From Bog-473 sp963783965 (lineage in GTDB: Bacteria; Actinomycetota; Acidimicrobiia; Acidimicrobiales; RAAP-2), in the NCBI GenBank assembly GCA_963783965.1, contig CAWAPQ010000013.1:124001-188000 (forward strand): 64,000 nucleotides of DNA. The letters are read 5' to 3'. Shown here in pieces: positions 1 to 7,589 of the stretch (within the stretch, counting starts at the first letter, position 1; every line of letters begins with the position of its first letter). The position numbers and the translations under genes were made by a program. A model generated the notes under the pieces. That model made no database searches and had not been told where the DNA came from. It saw only the letters and a program-made list of their open reading frames with translations.

Positions 1-466
1 ACTCGGACACCGAGTTGTAGAAGTGCACGACGGCCCGCGGGGCGCCGGCCAGCGACTCGAAGGTCCGCTCAATCAGCTCCCGCCGGCACTGCACCAGCAC
101 CTGGATCTCGACATCGTCGGGAATCAGGTTCTCGTCAATGATGAGGCGCTGGAAGTCGTAGTCGGTCTGGGACGCGGAGGGGAAGCCCACCTCAATCTCC
201 TTGAACCCCACGTCGACCAGCGTCTGGAACAGCGCCAGCTTGCGCTCGGGGTCCATCGGGTCGATCAATGCCTGATTCCCGTCCCGCAGGTCCACGCTGG
301 CCCAGCGGGGGGCCCGGGTGAACTGGCGGTCGGCCCAGGTGCGGTCGTGCAGCACGAGCGGCACGTGTGAGCGGTACTTGTCGAAGGGCATGGGTGACGG
401 ATCGCAGGGCAGGGCCAGGTGACCCCGCTCCATGTCGTCACCACTCCCTTTCTGTCCCGTAGCCAT
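1..466 (-). CDS. leuA: 2-isopropylmalate synthase, N-terminal part (runs off the window)
   Basis: LeuA condenses acetyl-CoA with 2-ketoisovalerate in the first committed step of leucine synthesis. Only the first 155 codons are present; the rest lies beyond base 1. The visible part has the LeuA start MPFDKYRSH, the DRTW segment and the metal/substrate motif SVDLRDGNQALIDPM followed by EIEVGFPSASQTD, all typical of the actinobacterial LeuA type. I chose the ATG at 466 because it directly follows the attenuator region; in-frame ATGs at 433 and 391 are possible alternatives. The gene is preceded by a leader peptide and terminator (520-630), so leucine-dependent attenuation is likely. Family assignment is very secure; the exact start is less so. 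Confidence 0.95.
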   Translation of the reverse strand, partial: MATGQKGSGDDMERGHLALPCDPSPMPFDKYRSHVPLVLHDRTWADRQFTRAPRWASVDLRDGNQALIDPMDPERKLALFQTLVDVGFKEIEVGFPSASQTDYDFQRLIIDENLIPDDVEIQVLVQCRRELIERTFESLAGAPRAVVHFYNSVSE

Positions 467-519
467 CAGTGTCTTCCCTTCTTCGTTGTCTCCATCGATC
501 CGACCGGTGCCGGCCCAAC

Positions 520-551
520 AAAAAACCCCCTGGCCGTTTCGGCACAGGAGG
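520..551 (-). terminator. leuA attenuator: rho-independent terminator
   Basis: Read on the minus strand, CCTCCTG pairs with CAGGGGG and an inner GCC pairs with GGC, and the stem is followed by six T residues. It sits between the leader peptide and the leuA start codon, so it is an attenuator and not the end of another gene. Confidence 0.85.
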
Positions 552-557
552 TTGCGA

Positions 558-579
558 GCGAACGCTATGTGGCGTTCGC
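558..579 (-). promoter_or_regulatory. leuA leader hairpin between leader peptide and terminator
   Basis: A perfect 8-bp stem (GCGAACGC with GCGTTCGC, six-base loop) begins two bases after the leader stop codon and ends just before the terminator. Its place suggests a pause or anti-terminator element. Which structures exclude each other was not worked out. Confidence 0.6.
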
Positions 580-581
580 CG

Positions 582-617
582 TCAGGTAAGCAGCAGGCTG
601 AAGGCGGTGGAGGTCAT
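582..617 (-). CDS. leuA leader peptide
   Basis: This is an 11-residue reading frame, MTSTAFSLLLT, with three consecutive leucine codons (CTG CTG CTT) just before the end. Ribosome stalling at these codons when leucyl-tRNA is short would control the terminator downstream, the classic amino-acid attenuation scheme also described for actinobacterial leuA. A -10 box (TACACT, 625-630) ends 7 nt upstream of the ATG, so the leader is probably translated from a leaderless transcript. An ATG one codon upstream (620) is an alternative start. Confidence 0.75.
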   Translation of the reverse strand: MTSTAFSLLLT

Positions 618-624
618 CATCGTC

Positions 625-630
625 AGTGTA
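625..630 (-). promoter_or_regulatory. -10 box for the leuA leader transcript
   Basis: TACACT on the minus strand fits TANNNT and lies 7 nt before the leader ATG. No good -35 box is seen at normal spacing; a TTGACG at 654-659 is too far away (23-bp spacer). Confidence 0.5.
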
Positions 631-655
631 ATCGTCCCATCGGATGCGGGGGACG

Positions 656-1009
656 TCAAGGCGTCACGGGAGAGCCGAAGCGCAACAGGTTCCCGTCGTC
701 GTCTGTGTGGGCCGCCTCACGCACGCCGAATCCGGGGTCGAACAGGTCCGAGGTCTCCCCCACCGCCGCCGCCCGCCACTCGGCATGCAGCGTGTCGACA
801 TCGTCGACGCCGAGGTAGGCGGCGCCCCGTTCAGTCGCCGGGCTCATGTCGGGCACCAGCTTGAAGTGGATGCGGATGCCGTCCCGGGCCGCCGTGCCGT
901 AGCCACCGCCGTGCACGTGCACGCTGAAGCCGAGCGCCTCGTAGTGGGCCTGCATGCGGTCCATGTCCGCCGTGGGGAAGATCGGGGCGACGTGCTGCAG
1001 GGAGGCCAT
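656..1009 (-). CDS. VOC/glyoxalase family protein
   Basis: This 117-residue protein has the single-module vicinal-oxygen-chelate fold pattern: an N-terminal beta strand (ASLQHVAPIFPTADMDRM), the helix AHYEALGFSV, a central strand segment and the closing DDDGNLLRFGSP strand. Such proteins bind a metal or act as small-molecule binding or bleomycin-resistance-type proteins. The substrate cannot be told from sequence. A TAGCGT -10 box ends 8 nt before the ATG, and its bases overlap the -10 box of the small gene transcribed the other way from 1034. Confidence 0.85.
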   Translation of the reverse strand: MASLQHVAPIFPTADMDRMQAHYEALGFSVHVHGGGYGTAARDGIRIHFKLVPDMSPATERGAAYLGVDDVDTLHAEWRAAAVGETSDLFDPGFGVREAAHTDDDGNLLRFGSPVTP

Positions 1010-1017
1010 CGCCGCTC

Positions 1018-1027
1018 ACGCTACCGT
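1018..1027. promoter_or_regulatory. overlapping divergent -10 boxes
   Basis: The plus strand reads TACCGT (1022-1027), 6 nt before the ATG at 1034. The minus strand reads TAGCGT (1018-1023), 8 nt before the ATG at 1009. The two boxes share the TA step at 1022-1023, so a single short element may drive both genes. Confidence 0.5.
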
Positions 1028-1033
1028 GGTCGG

Positions 1034-1207
1034 ATGCGCCGGCTCCTTTCCACCCTCTTCCGCGCCGCCCTGATCACGGGGGCACTGGCGGTCGTGCGCG
1101 CCGTCCTGCTCGACCGGGCGCCGCGGCGGGAACTGCACCGCGGCGAGCCCGTCATCGGGAGCCTCGACACCTGGCCGGCCGTCCCGCGCAAGCCCGAGGC
1201 GTCCTGA
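1034..1207 (+). CDS. small membrane-anchored protein, unknown function
   Basis: This 57-residue protein begins MRRLLSTLFRAALITGAL and has one hydrophobic segment at about residues 8-26, followed by a short polar tail ending in DTWPAVPRKPEAS. The basic N-terminus and single hydrophobic helix suggest a membrane anchor with the tail outside, or an uncleaved signal. It ends one base before the serA stop codon on the opposite strand. A leaderless -10 box supports the start. I do not recognise a named family. Confidence 0.6.
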   Translation: MRRLLSTLFRAALITGALAVVRAVLLDRAPRRELHRGEPVIGSLDTWPAVPRKPEAS

Positions 1208-1208
1208 A

Positions 1209-2780
1209 CTACAGCGTGACGCGGTGGAGGTCGAGGATGCCCTCGTCGCCGCGCAGCTGATCGACCACCGCGTCGGACGCCGCCGTGGTCGTCGAGATCA
1301 CCATCATCGCGGTGGAGGACTCGGGGCTCGGGCCAACCGCCATGGACGAGATGGAGATGCCCGCCGACCCGAGCGCCGTCCCCACGATGCCGATCACGCC
1401 CGGGCGGTCGTCGTTGCGCACCACGAGCATGTGGGTGGAGGGCGGCACCTCCACCTGGTGATCGTCGACGATGACGATGCGCGGCTCGGTGTGCAGGCCG
1501 GCCGTGATCATGGTGCCGGCGACCGAGTGCGATCCCGAGCGCAGGGTGATGAGCGACTTGTAGTCGCGTGAGGTGGCGGTCGACGACTCGCGCACCTGCA
1601 GGCCGCGCTGCTCGGCCAGCTGTGGTGCGTTGACGTAGGAGACCGGCTCCTCGGTGGATCCCCCGAAGATCCCCTTGAGCACCGACAGCGTGAGGATGCC
1701 CGTGCTCTCCCCGGCCAGCTCGCCCTGGTACTCCATGTCGATGGCGTCGGGCAGCCCGTCGTGCAGGCCGACGAAGAAGCGTCCCAGCTGCTCGGCCAGC
1801 CCCATGAAGCCGCGCACCGCGTCGGTGACGTCACGTGCCGCCACGTTGACCGCGTAGGGCACGAAGTCTCCGGCCAACGCCAGCAGCACCTGCTCGGCGA
1901 TGGTGACGCCGGCCTTGTCCTGCGCCTCCTCGGTCGACGCCCCCAGGTGCGGCGAGACGACGACCTGCGGCAGCTCGAACAAAGGCGATTCGGTGCAGGG
2001 CTCCTTGGCGAACACGTCGAGGCCGGCACCGGCCACGATGCCGTCACGGATGGCGTCGGCGAGCGCATCCTCGTCGACGATGCCACCCCGGGCCGTGTTC
2101 ACGATGCGGATGCCGGGCTTGGCCTTGGCCAACAGATCGCGGCCGAAGAGCCCGATGGTCTCCGGCGTCTTGGGCGTGTGGATGGAGACGAAGTCGGCCT
2201 CGGCCACAAGCTCCTCGATACCGACCAGGCGCACCCCCATGGCCCGCGCCCGCTCGTGGGACACGAAGGGGTCGAACCCGATGAGCTCCATGCCGAAGGC
2301 GTGGGCGCGCTGGGCCACCAGCGAGCCGGCCCGCCCCAGTCCCACCACCCCGAGCACCTTGCCGTGCAGCTCGACGCCCTCCCACTTCGAGCGCTCCCAG
2401 CGCCCGGCGACGAGCGCCGAGTGCGCCTGCGGGATGTTCCGGGCCTGCGCCAGCAGCAGGGCCATGGCCTGCTCGGCCACCGAGAGGATGTTCGACGTCG
2501 GCGCGTTGACCACCATGACACCGCGCTGGGTGGCCGCATCGACGTCGACGTTGTCGAGCCCGACGCCGGCGCGGCCCACGACGGCCAGCGACGTCCCGAC
2601 CGCGAGCACCTCGGCGGTCACCTGCGTCGCCGAGCGGATGATCAGCGCGTGCGCGCCGTCCACCGCGCCGAGCAACTGCTCGGGGCTCAGCCCTTCCTGC
2701 ACGTCGACCTCGTGGCCCGCCTCGGCCAGCAGGTCGAGCCCGCTCTGCGCGATCTTCTCCGTTACCAGTACCCGTGCCAC
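1209..2780 (-). CDS. serA: D-3-phosphoglycerate dehydrogenase
   Basis: SerA oxidises 3-phosphoglycerate to 3-phosphohydroxypyruvate with NAD, the first step of serine synthesis. The 523-residue protein is the long actinobacterial form. It has the N-terminal substrate-binding half, the nucleotide motif GLGRAG (147-152), catalytic Arg231 (NTARGG), Glu260 and His278 (SPHLG), then the intervening domain and a C-terminal ACT domain (MLVVRNDDRPGVIGIVG) expected to bind serine for feedback inhibition. The GTG start at 2780 follows a GAGGAG ribosome site. It lies just downstream of an aminotransferase and opposite serC, which acts on its product. Confidence 0.95.
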   Translation of the reverse strand: MARVLVTEKIAQSGLDLLAEAGHEVDVQEGLSPEQLLGAVDGAHALIIRSATQVTAEVLAVGTSLAVVGRAGVGLDNVDVDAATQRGVMVVNAPTSNILSVAEQAMALLLAQARNIPQAHSALVAGRWERSKWEGVELHGKVLGVVGLGRAGSLVAQRAHAFGMELIGFDPFVSHERARAMGVRLVGIEELVAEADFVSIHTPKTPETIGLFGRDLLAKAKPGIRIVNTARGGIVDEDALADAIRDGIVAGAGLDVFAKEPCTESPLFELPQVVVSPHLGASTEEAQDKAGVTIAEQVLLALAGDFVPYAVNVAARDVTDAVRGFMGLAEQLGRFFVGLHDGLPDAIDMEYQGELAGESTGILTLSVLKGIFGGSTEEPVSYVNAPQLAEQRGLQVRESSTATSRDYKSLITLRSGSHSVAGTMITAGLHTEPRIVIVDDHQVEVPPSTHMLVVRNDDRPGVIGIVGTALGSAGISISSMAVGPSPESSTAMMVISTTTAASDAVVDQLRGDEGILDLHRVTL

Positions 2781-2823
2781 CGCGGTGGTCTCCTCACTCC
2801 CCCCGCCCGAAGGTCGGTCAGTC

Positions 2824-4056
2824 TTACGCCTCGCCGAAGAGCGCGGCCAACCGGCGCACACCCTCGACAAGATCCTCATCGCCCAGCGCGTAGGACATGC
2901 GGAAGAAGCCCGGCGCGCCGAATGCCTCTCCGGGCACCACCGCCACCTTGGCCTCGTTGATGCAGATTTCGGCCAACTCCGCGCTGCTCGCCGGACGTTG
3001 TCCCCGGAGAGTTCGCCCGAGCAACCCCTTGACCGAGGGATAGGCGTAGAACGCGCCTTCGGGCACCACGCACTCGACACCCTGAATGTCGTTGAGCATC
3101 GACACGATGGTGAGGCGCCGGCGGTCGAAGGCCTCGCGCATCATGGCGACATCGTCGAGACTGCCCGAGACGGCAGCCAGCGCGGCGCGCTGCGACACGT
3201 TGGCGACGTTGGAGGTCTCGTGGCTCTGGATGTTGGTCGCCGCCCCGATGGCGTCCGTCGGGCCGATGAGCCACCCCACGCGCCAGCCGGTCATGGCATA
3301 GGTCTTCGCCACACCGTTGGCCACCAGGCAGCGGTCGGCCAGCTCGGGCACGACCACGGGCATGGAGTGGTGCTCGGCGCCGCCGTAGACGAGATGCTCG
3401 TAGATCTCGTCCGTCAGCACCCAGATCCCCTTGTCCACCGCCCAGCGGCCGATGGCCTCGATCTCCTCGCGCGGGTAGACCGCACCCGTCGGGTTGGACG
3501 GGGAGACGAAGAGGAGCGCCTTGGTGCGGGGCGTCCAGGCCGCCTCGAGGTCGGCCACCGAGGAACGGAAGCCGGTCGTCTCGTCCGAGGACACCACGAC
3601 CGGTGTGCCGCCGGCCAGGGCGATCGATTCGGGGTACGTCGTCCAGTACGGAGCGAGCACCAGTACCTCGTCACTCGGGTCGCACAGCACGGCGAACGCG
3701 TTGGCGACCGCCTGCTTGCCGCCGTTGGTGACGAGCACCTGGTTGGCCGCCACCTCGTAGCCCGAGTCGCGCAGGGTCTTGGCCGCGATGGCCTCGCGCA
3801 GCGCCGGGATGCCGGCCGTCGGGGTGTAACGGTGGTTGGCCTTGTCGCGGCAGGCGGCGACGGCCGCCTCGACGATGTGCTCGGGCGTGGGGAAATCCGG
3901 CTCGCCCGCGCCGAAACCGATGACGTGCTCCCCTGCCGCCTGCAACGCCTTGGCCTTCGCATCCACGGCGAGAGTGGCCGAGGGCGCCACGGCGGCGGCC
4001 CGGCGAGAGATCCGGCGGAGCTCGGTCGTCGAGGGAGTGGTCGTCACGGATGCCAT
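2824..4056 (-). CDS. class I pyridoxal-phosphate aminotransferase (aspartate aminotransferase type)
   Basis: This 410-residue fold-type I aminotransferase most resembles bacterial aspartate aminotransferases. It has GEPDFPTPEHI near residue 52, the NGGKQAV segment, SPSNPTGAVY, the DEIYEHLVYGG cofactor Asp/Tyr motif and the Schiff-base lysine at 251 in GVAKTYAMTGWR. It would interconvert aspartate and glutamate or a related pair. The ATG at 4056 overlaps, on the opposite strand, the first possible start of serC at 4055. A downstream GTG at 4047 would remove the clash. It is followed by serA after 43 bp. Confidence 0.88.
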   Translation of the reverse strand: MASVTTTPSTTELRRISRRAAAVAPSATLAVDAKAKALQAAGEHVIGFGAGEPDFPTPEHIVEAAVAACRDKANHRYTPTAGIPALREAIAAKTLRDSGYEVAANQVLVTNGGKQAVANAFAVLCDPSDEVLVLAPYWTTYPESIALAGGTPVVVSSDETTGFRSSVADLEAAWTPRTKALLFVSPSNPTGAVYPREEIEAIGRWAVDKGIWVLTDEIYEHLVYGGAEHHSMPVVVPELADRCLVANGVAKTYAMTGWRVGWLIGPTDAIGAATNIQSHETSNVANVSQRAALAAVSGSLDDVAMMREAFDRRRLTIVSMLNDIQGVECVVPEGAFYAYPSVKGLLGRTLRGQRPASSAELAEICINEAKVAVVPGEAFGAPGFFRMSYALGDEDLVEGVRRLAALFGEA

Positions 4057-4066
4057 GATCTCATAC

Positions 4067-5212
4067 GTGCCAGACGTCCCCGACATCACCATCCCGCCCG
4101 AATTGCTGCCCTCCGACGGCCGTTTCGGGTCCGGCCCCTCGAAGGTCCGGCCGGCCCAGGTCGACGCGCTCGCCGCCGTGGCCACGACCTACATGGGCAC
4201 CAGCCATCGCCAGAAGACGGTCAAGTCGCAAGTGGGCCGGGTGCGCGCCGGTATGCGCCAGCTCTTCTCGCTCCCCGACGGCTACGAGGTCGTCCTCGGC
4301 AACGGCGGGACGACGTGCTTCTGGGACGCCGCGACCTTCGGGCTGATTCAGGAGCAGAGCCAGCATCTGAGCTTCGGCGAGTTCTCCTCGAAGTTCGCCG
4401 CCTGCGCCCAGGCGGCGCCGCACCTGAAGGATCCGCAGGTGATCACCTCGGAGGTCGGCACCCATCCCAAGCCCGTGGCCGACCCGTCCGTCGACCTGTA
4501 CGCCCTGACCCACAACGAGACCTCAACCGGAGTATCGATGCCCGTCCGGCGGCCCCAGGGTGCCGCCGCCCCCGCCGACGGTGGCGGCTTGGTCGCGGTG
4601 GACGCCACATCGGGCGCCGGCGGGCTGCGGGTCGATGCCGCCGAGTTCGACGCCTACTACCTGGCGCCGCAGAAGTGCTTCGCCGGTGACGGCGGCCTCT
4701 GGATCGCCCTCATGTCGCCCGCCGCGCTCGAGCGGGTGGAGCGCATCGCCGCCTCCGGCCGCTGGATCCCCACCTTCTTCGACCTCAAGACGGCGGTGGA
4801 CAACTCGGTGCTGGACCAGACCTACAACACGCCGGCGCTGGCCACCATCTTCATGCTGGGCGAGCAGCTCGACTGGATGAACGGGAACGGAGGGCTGGAG
4901 TGGACCGCCTCGCGCTGCGACCGCTCCGCCGAGATCCTCTACACGTGGGCGGAGCAGTCCGGCTTCGCCCGGCCCTTCGTGGAGAACCCGGCCGATCGCA
5001 GCCACGTCGTCGGCACCATCGACTTCGTGGACGCGGTGGACGCCGCGGCGGTCGCCGCCGTGTTGCGGGCGAACGGGATCGTGGACACCGAGCCGTATCG
5101 CAAGCTCGGACGCAACCAGTTGCGGATCGCCATGTTCCCGGCGATCGAGCCCGACGACGTGGCGTCGTTGTGCGCGTGCATCACCCACGTGGTCGGCGCA
5201 CTGGCCGACTGA
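4067..5212 (+). CDS. serC: phosphoserine aminotransferase
   Basis: SerC converts 3-phosphohydroxypyruvate and glutamate to phosphoserine, the step after SerA. The sequence has the family start DGRFGSGPSKVRP, the THNETSTGV motif, VAVDATSGAGG and the PLP lysine in LAPQKCFAGDGG. Length (381 residues) matches the mycobacterial-type SerC. I favour the GTG at 4067, because a CATGAT box ends 7 nt upstream as in other genes here. The ATG at 4055 is in frame but overlaps the start codon of the divergent aminotransferase gene. Confidence 0.93.
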   Translation: MPDVPDITIPPELLPSDGRFGSGPSKVRPAQVDALAAVATTYMGTSHRQKTVKSQVGRVRAGMRQLFSLPDGYEVVLGNGGTTCFWDAATFGLIQEQSQHLSFGEFSSKFAACAQAAPHLKDPQVITSEVGTHPKPVADPSVDLYALTHNETSTGVSMPVRRPQGAAAPADGGGLVAVDATSGAGGLRVDAAEFDAYYLAPQKCFAGDGGLWIALMSPAALERVERIAASGRWIPTFFDLKTAVDNSVLDQTYNTPALATIFMLGEQLDWMNGNGGLEWTASRCDRSAEILYTWAEQSGFARPFVENPADRSHVVGTIDFVDAVDAAAVAAVLRANGIVDTEPYRKLGRNQLRIAMFPAIEPDDVASLCACITHVVGALAD

Positions 5213-5214
5213 CG

Positions 5215-5259
5215 GCGCCGAGTCGCCCGCCCGGCCTCGGTAGTTGGGCGGATCGGCGC
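5215..5259 (+). terminator. serC downstream hairpin
   Basis: Starting 3 bases after the serC stop, GCGCCGA pairs with TCGGCGC, and an inner CGCCC pairs with GGGCG. There is no T-tract, so this is a likely but unproven terminator. Confidence 0.45.
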
Positions 5260-5340
5260 ACGCCGTAGGGCGCACTGGGGCCAGCCCCAGGAGAAAAACG
5301 GGTGACAGCCCCCTGGCCGCAACGGTGGTGCACTCTGTAC

Positions 5341-5353
5341 TATACCGGGTATA
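5341..5353. promoter_or_regulatory. 13-bp palindrome in the promoter region of the ABC transporter genes
   Basis: TATACC-G-GGTATA is a perfect inverted repeat around one central base, about 54 bp before the ATP-binding subunit gene. It is AT-rich in a GC-rich setting and could include a -10 box, so an operator overlapping the promoter is plausible. No regulator gene lies next to it. Confidence 0.45.
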
Positions 5354-5406
5354 CGGGGCCGAACGGGAGGCCTGTACGCGCCTCCACTGTGAGAAGGGCA
5401 GGTCGT

Positions 5407-6384
5407 ATGACAACGGCAACCTTGGCCGACTCCCCACCCGCGCTCGGAGGCGAAAGCCAATGGGCCGTCGAGACCCACGGGCTCACCAAGCGGTTCGACG
5501 CCAACATCGCCGTGAACGACGTCGAACTCCTCGTTCCCCGCGGCTGCGCCTTCGGGTATCTCGGCCCCAACGGTGCCGGCAAGACGACGTTGATCCGCGT
5601 GCTGCTGGGCCTGACCCACGCGGACGCCGGCACCATGTTCCTGCTCGGCCACGCCGTGCCCCGCCACCGTGACGTTGCCTTGGCCCGGGTGGGGGCGATC
5701 GTGGACGAGCCGCGTTTCCACGGCCACCTGACCGGTCGCCAGAACCTGCAGATCCTCGCCGCGGCGCGTGAGCCGGCGGCGAAAGGCCGCATCGACCCTT
5801 CTCTCGAGCGCGTCGGCATCCTCCATCGGGCCGACGACAAGGTGTCCAAGTACTCCATGGGCATGCGCCAGCGGCTGGGCGTCGCCGCGTGCCTTCTCGG
5901 GGATCCGCAACTGCTCATCCTCGACGAGCCCATGAACGGCCTCGACCCGGCCGGCATGCTCGACATGCGCGACATGATCCTCTCCCTCGTCGCCGAGGGG
6001 CGCACCGTCGTGCTGTCGTCCCATCTCCTCGACGAGGTCGAGCGCACGTGTGATGCCGTCGCCATCGTGGACCGGGGCAAGGTCATCCGGCAGGGCCCGA
6101 TCTCCCAGCTCCTGGCCGGGTCGTCCTTCGAGGTCCAGGTCGAGTGCTCCGACCCCGACCGGGCCGGCGGCCTGCTCCTGACCACGCCCTTCGGCGCCAA
6201 CGTGCAGACCGGACCGGAGGGGCTCGCCATCTCACTCCCCGAGGGCACCGACCGCGACGCCATCGCGGAGATCAACCGACTGCTCGTCGAAGCGGGAATC
6301 TCGGTCTTCCGGCTCCAGCACATACAGGCGTCGCTCGAGTCGTGGTTCCTCGAGGTCACCACGCGTCTGGGGGAAGCCGAATGA
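5407..6384 (+). CDS. ABC transporter ATP-binding protein
   Basis: This 325-residue nucleotide-binding subunit powers an ABC-2 type exporter. It has the Walker A motif GPNGAGKTT, the Q-loop region, the signature YSMGMRQRLG, Walker B LLILDEPMNGLDP and the H-loop SSHLLDEVE. The last 90 residues form the extra C-terminal domain common in drug or antibiotic exporters (DrrA/BcrA type). A GAAGGG ribosome site precedes the ATG. Its stop overlaps the start of the permease gene by 4 bp, so the two are translated together. The substrate is unknown. Confidence 0.92.
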   Translation: MTTATLADSPPALGGESQWAVETHGLTKRFDANIAVNDVELLVPRGCAFGYLGPNGAGKTTLIRVLLGLTHADAGTMFLLGHAVPRHRDVALARVGAIVDEPRFHGHLTGRQNLQILAAAREPAAKGRIDPSLERVGILHRADDKVSKYSMGMRQRLGVAACLLGDPQLLILDEPMNGLDPAGMLDMRDMILSLVAEGRTVVLSSHLLDEVERTCDAVAIVDRGKVIRQGPISQLLAGSSFEVQVECSDPDRAGGLLLTTPFGANVQTGPEGLAISLPEGTDRDAIAEINRLLVEAGISVFRLQHIQASLESWFLEVTTRLGEAE

Positions 6385-7583
6385 CCACCATCACCGACGT
6401 CGGCGCACCGGGTCCCGCCCCCACACCGATCCCGGCAGAACCGCGGGGCGACCACCGCGGCTCGTGGATCCCGACCTGGGGCATGGTCACCACGCGCTGC
6501 ATGGAGTTGCGCCGTCGTCGCGGCCTGATGATCGCCCTTATTGCGGTGAACATCGGCATCCCGGTCGTGTTCCTCGGCGTGCGGCTGATTTCGCACGCCG
6601 TCGCGCCGAAGTCCTACGGTCCCGCCGGCGGCTACAGCATCTTCACGACGCTGGTGGCCGGCTTCATGTACGTGTTCGGGTTCGTCGTGGCGGCGGTCGT
6701 GGGCTGCACCGCGGGGTCGGTCGACCTCAGCGAGGGGATGTTCCGCCACCTGGTGATCACCGGCCGCTCCCGGCTCGCCCTGTACTTCGCGCGGATCCCG
6801 GCCGGGCTGGCCATCGTCATCGCCATGGTGGCGGTCGGCTACACCATCGTCTGCGCCGTCTGCGTGTTCGCCGCGCCGACGCAGCTCAACTACGACGGCG
6901 TCAACGTCCCCGTCGGGCTGTCGCATCCGGCCCTCGACAGCTGGGCGGCGTCGCATGCCGACGAGGTCATCTGCGACTTCAACTTCCACGGCGGTGCGGG
7001 GCTGAACGAGCCGCCGCCGAACGTGACCTGCGGCGGGCAATCGATCGGTCCACCCCCGGGGACGGTGATCCAGACCAAGGGCGGGGGGACGGTCACCGTC
7101 CCCGCCGCGGAATCGCCGGCCCAGATCCGGGCATTCGCCGTCTCGGTCGCCAACCAGGACTACGCGGACTACCACTCGAACTTCCTGGTCCCCTCGACGA
7201 CGCTGATGGTCCAAGTGGGGCTGTGGATCGCGCTCGAGGCGACCATCGGGTTCATGGTCGGCCTCGGGCTGTCCTCGCTGATGGGTCAGCGCACGGTGGC
7301 GGTGATCCTCCTCATTGTGCTGGAGCTGATCCTGACGCCCATTTTCAGCCGCCATATCATTTCGCACCTGCTCAACGTCCAGCGGGGGATCGTCGGCGTG
7401 GCCATGGCCCACATTGAGCCGGGGGGTCTCCCGACGCCCTTCAGCGGGGGTGGCGGGGGCGGCGGCGCCGCCGTCAACCCGCTGATCCCCGAGTCCACCC
7501 TGGCGTCGTCCTTGGTGATCGTGGGCTGGATTGTGTTCTGGACCGCCATCGGAGCGTGGCGGATGAAGACGCGTGATGCGTGA
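6381..7583 (+). CDS. ABC-2 type transporter permease
   Basis: This 400-residue protein is the membrane partner of the ATPase encoded just upstream (ATGA overlap). Hydrophobic segments are visible near residues 50-70, 87-110, 135-160, 285-310, 315-335 and 375-395. A long extracytoplasmic region lies between about 165 and 280; it contains several Cys residues (for example VICDFNF and NVTCGGQ) that could form disulfides. A glycine run (about 358-366) precedes the last helix. The large outside loop is unusual for a simple drug-export permease and may bind substrate or a partner. Confidence 0.85.
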   Translation: MTTITDVGAPGPAPTPIPAEPRGDHRGSWIPTWGMVTTRCMELRRRRGLMIALIAVNIGIPVVFLGVRLISHAVAPKSYGPAGGYSIFTTLVAGFMYVFGFVVAAVVGCTAGSVDLSEGMFRHLVITGRSRLALYFARIPAGLAIVIAMVAVGYTIVCAVCVFAAPTQLNYDGVNVPVGLSHPALDSWAASHADEVICDFNFHGGAGLNEPPPNVTCGGQSIGPPPGTVIQTKGGGTVTVPAAESPAQIRAFAVSVANQDYADYHSNFLVPSTTLMVQVGLWIALEATIGFMVGLGLSSLMGQRTVAVILLIVLELILTPIFSRHIISHLLNVQRGIVGVAMAHIEPGGLPTPFSGGGGGGGAAVNPLIPESTLASSLVIVGWIVFWTAIGAWRMKTRDA

Positions 7584-7589
7584 TGCGGC

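Noticed and set aside
654..659. TTGACG as a -35 box for the leuA leader
   Set aside because: The spacer to the -10 box is 23 bp, too long, and it overlaps the stop codon of the VOC gene.
1900..4689. Very long open frame (929 codons) on the plus strand
   Set aside because: It lies antisense to serA and the aminotransferase and runs into serC in another frame. The real genes have clear family motifs; long antisense frames are expected in GC-rich DNA.
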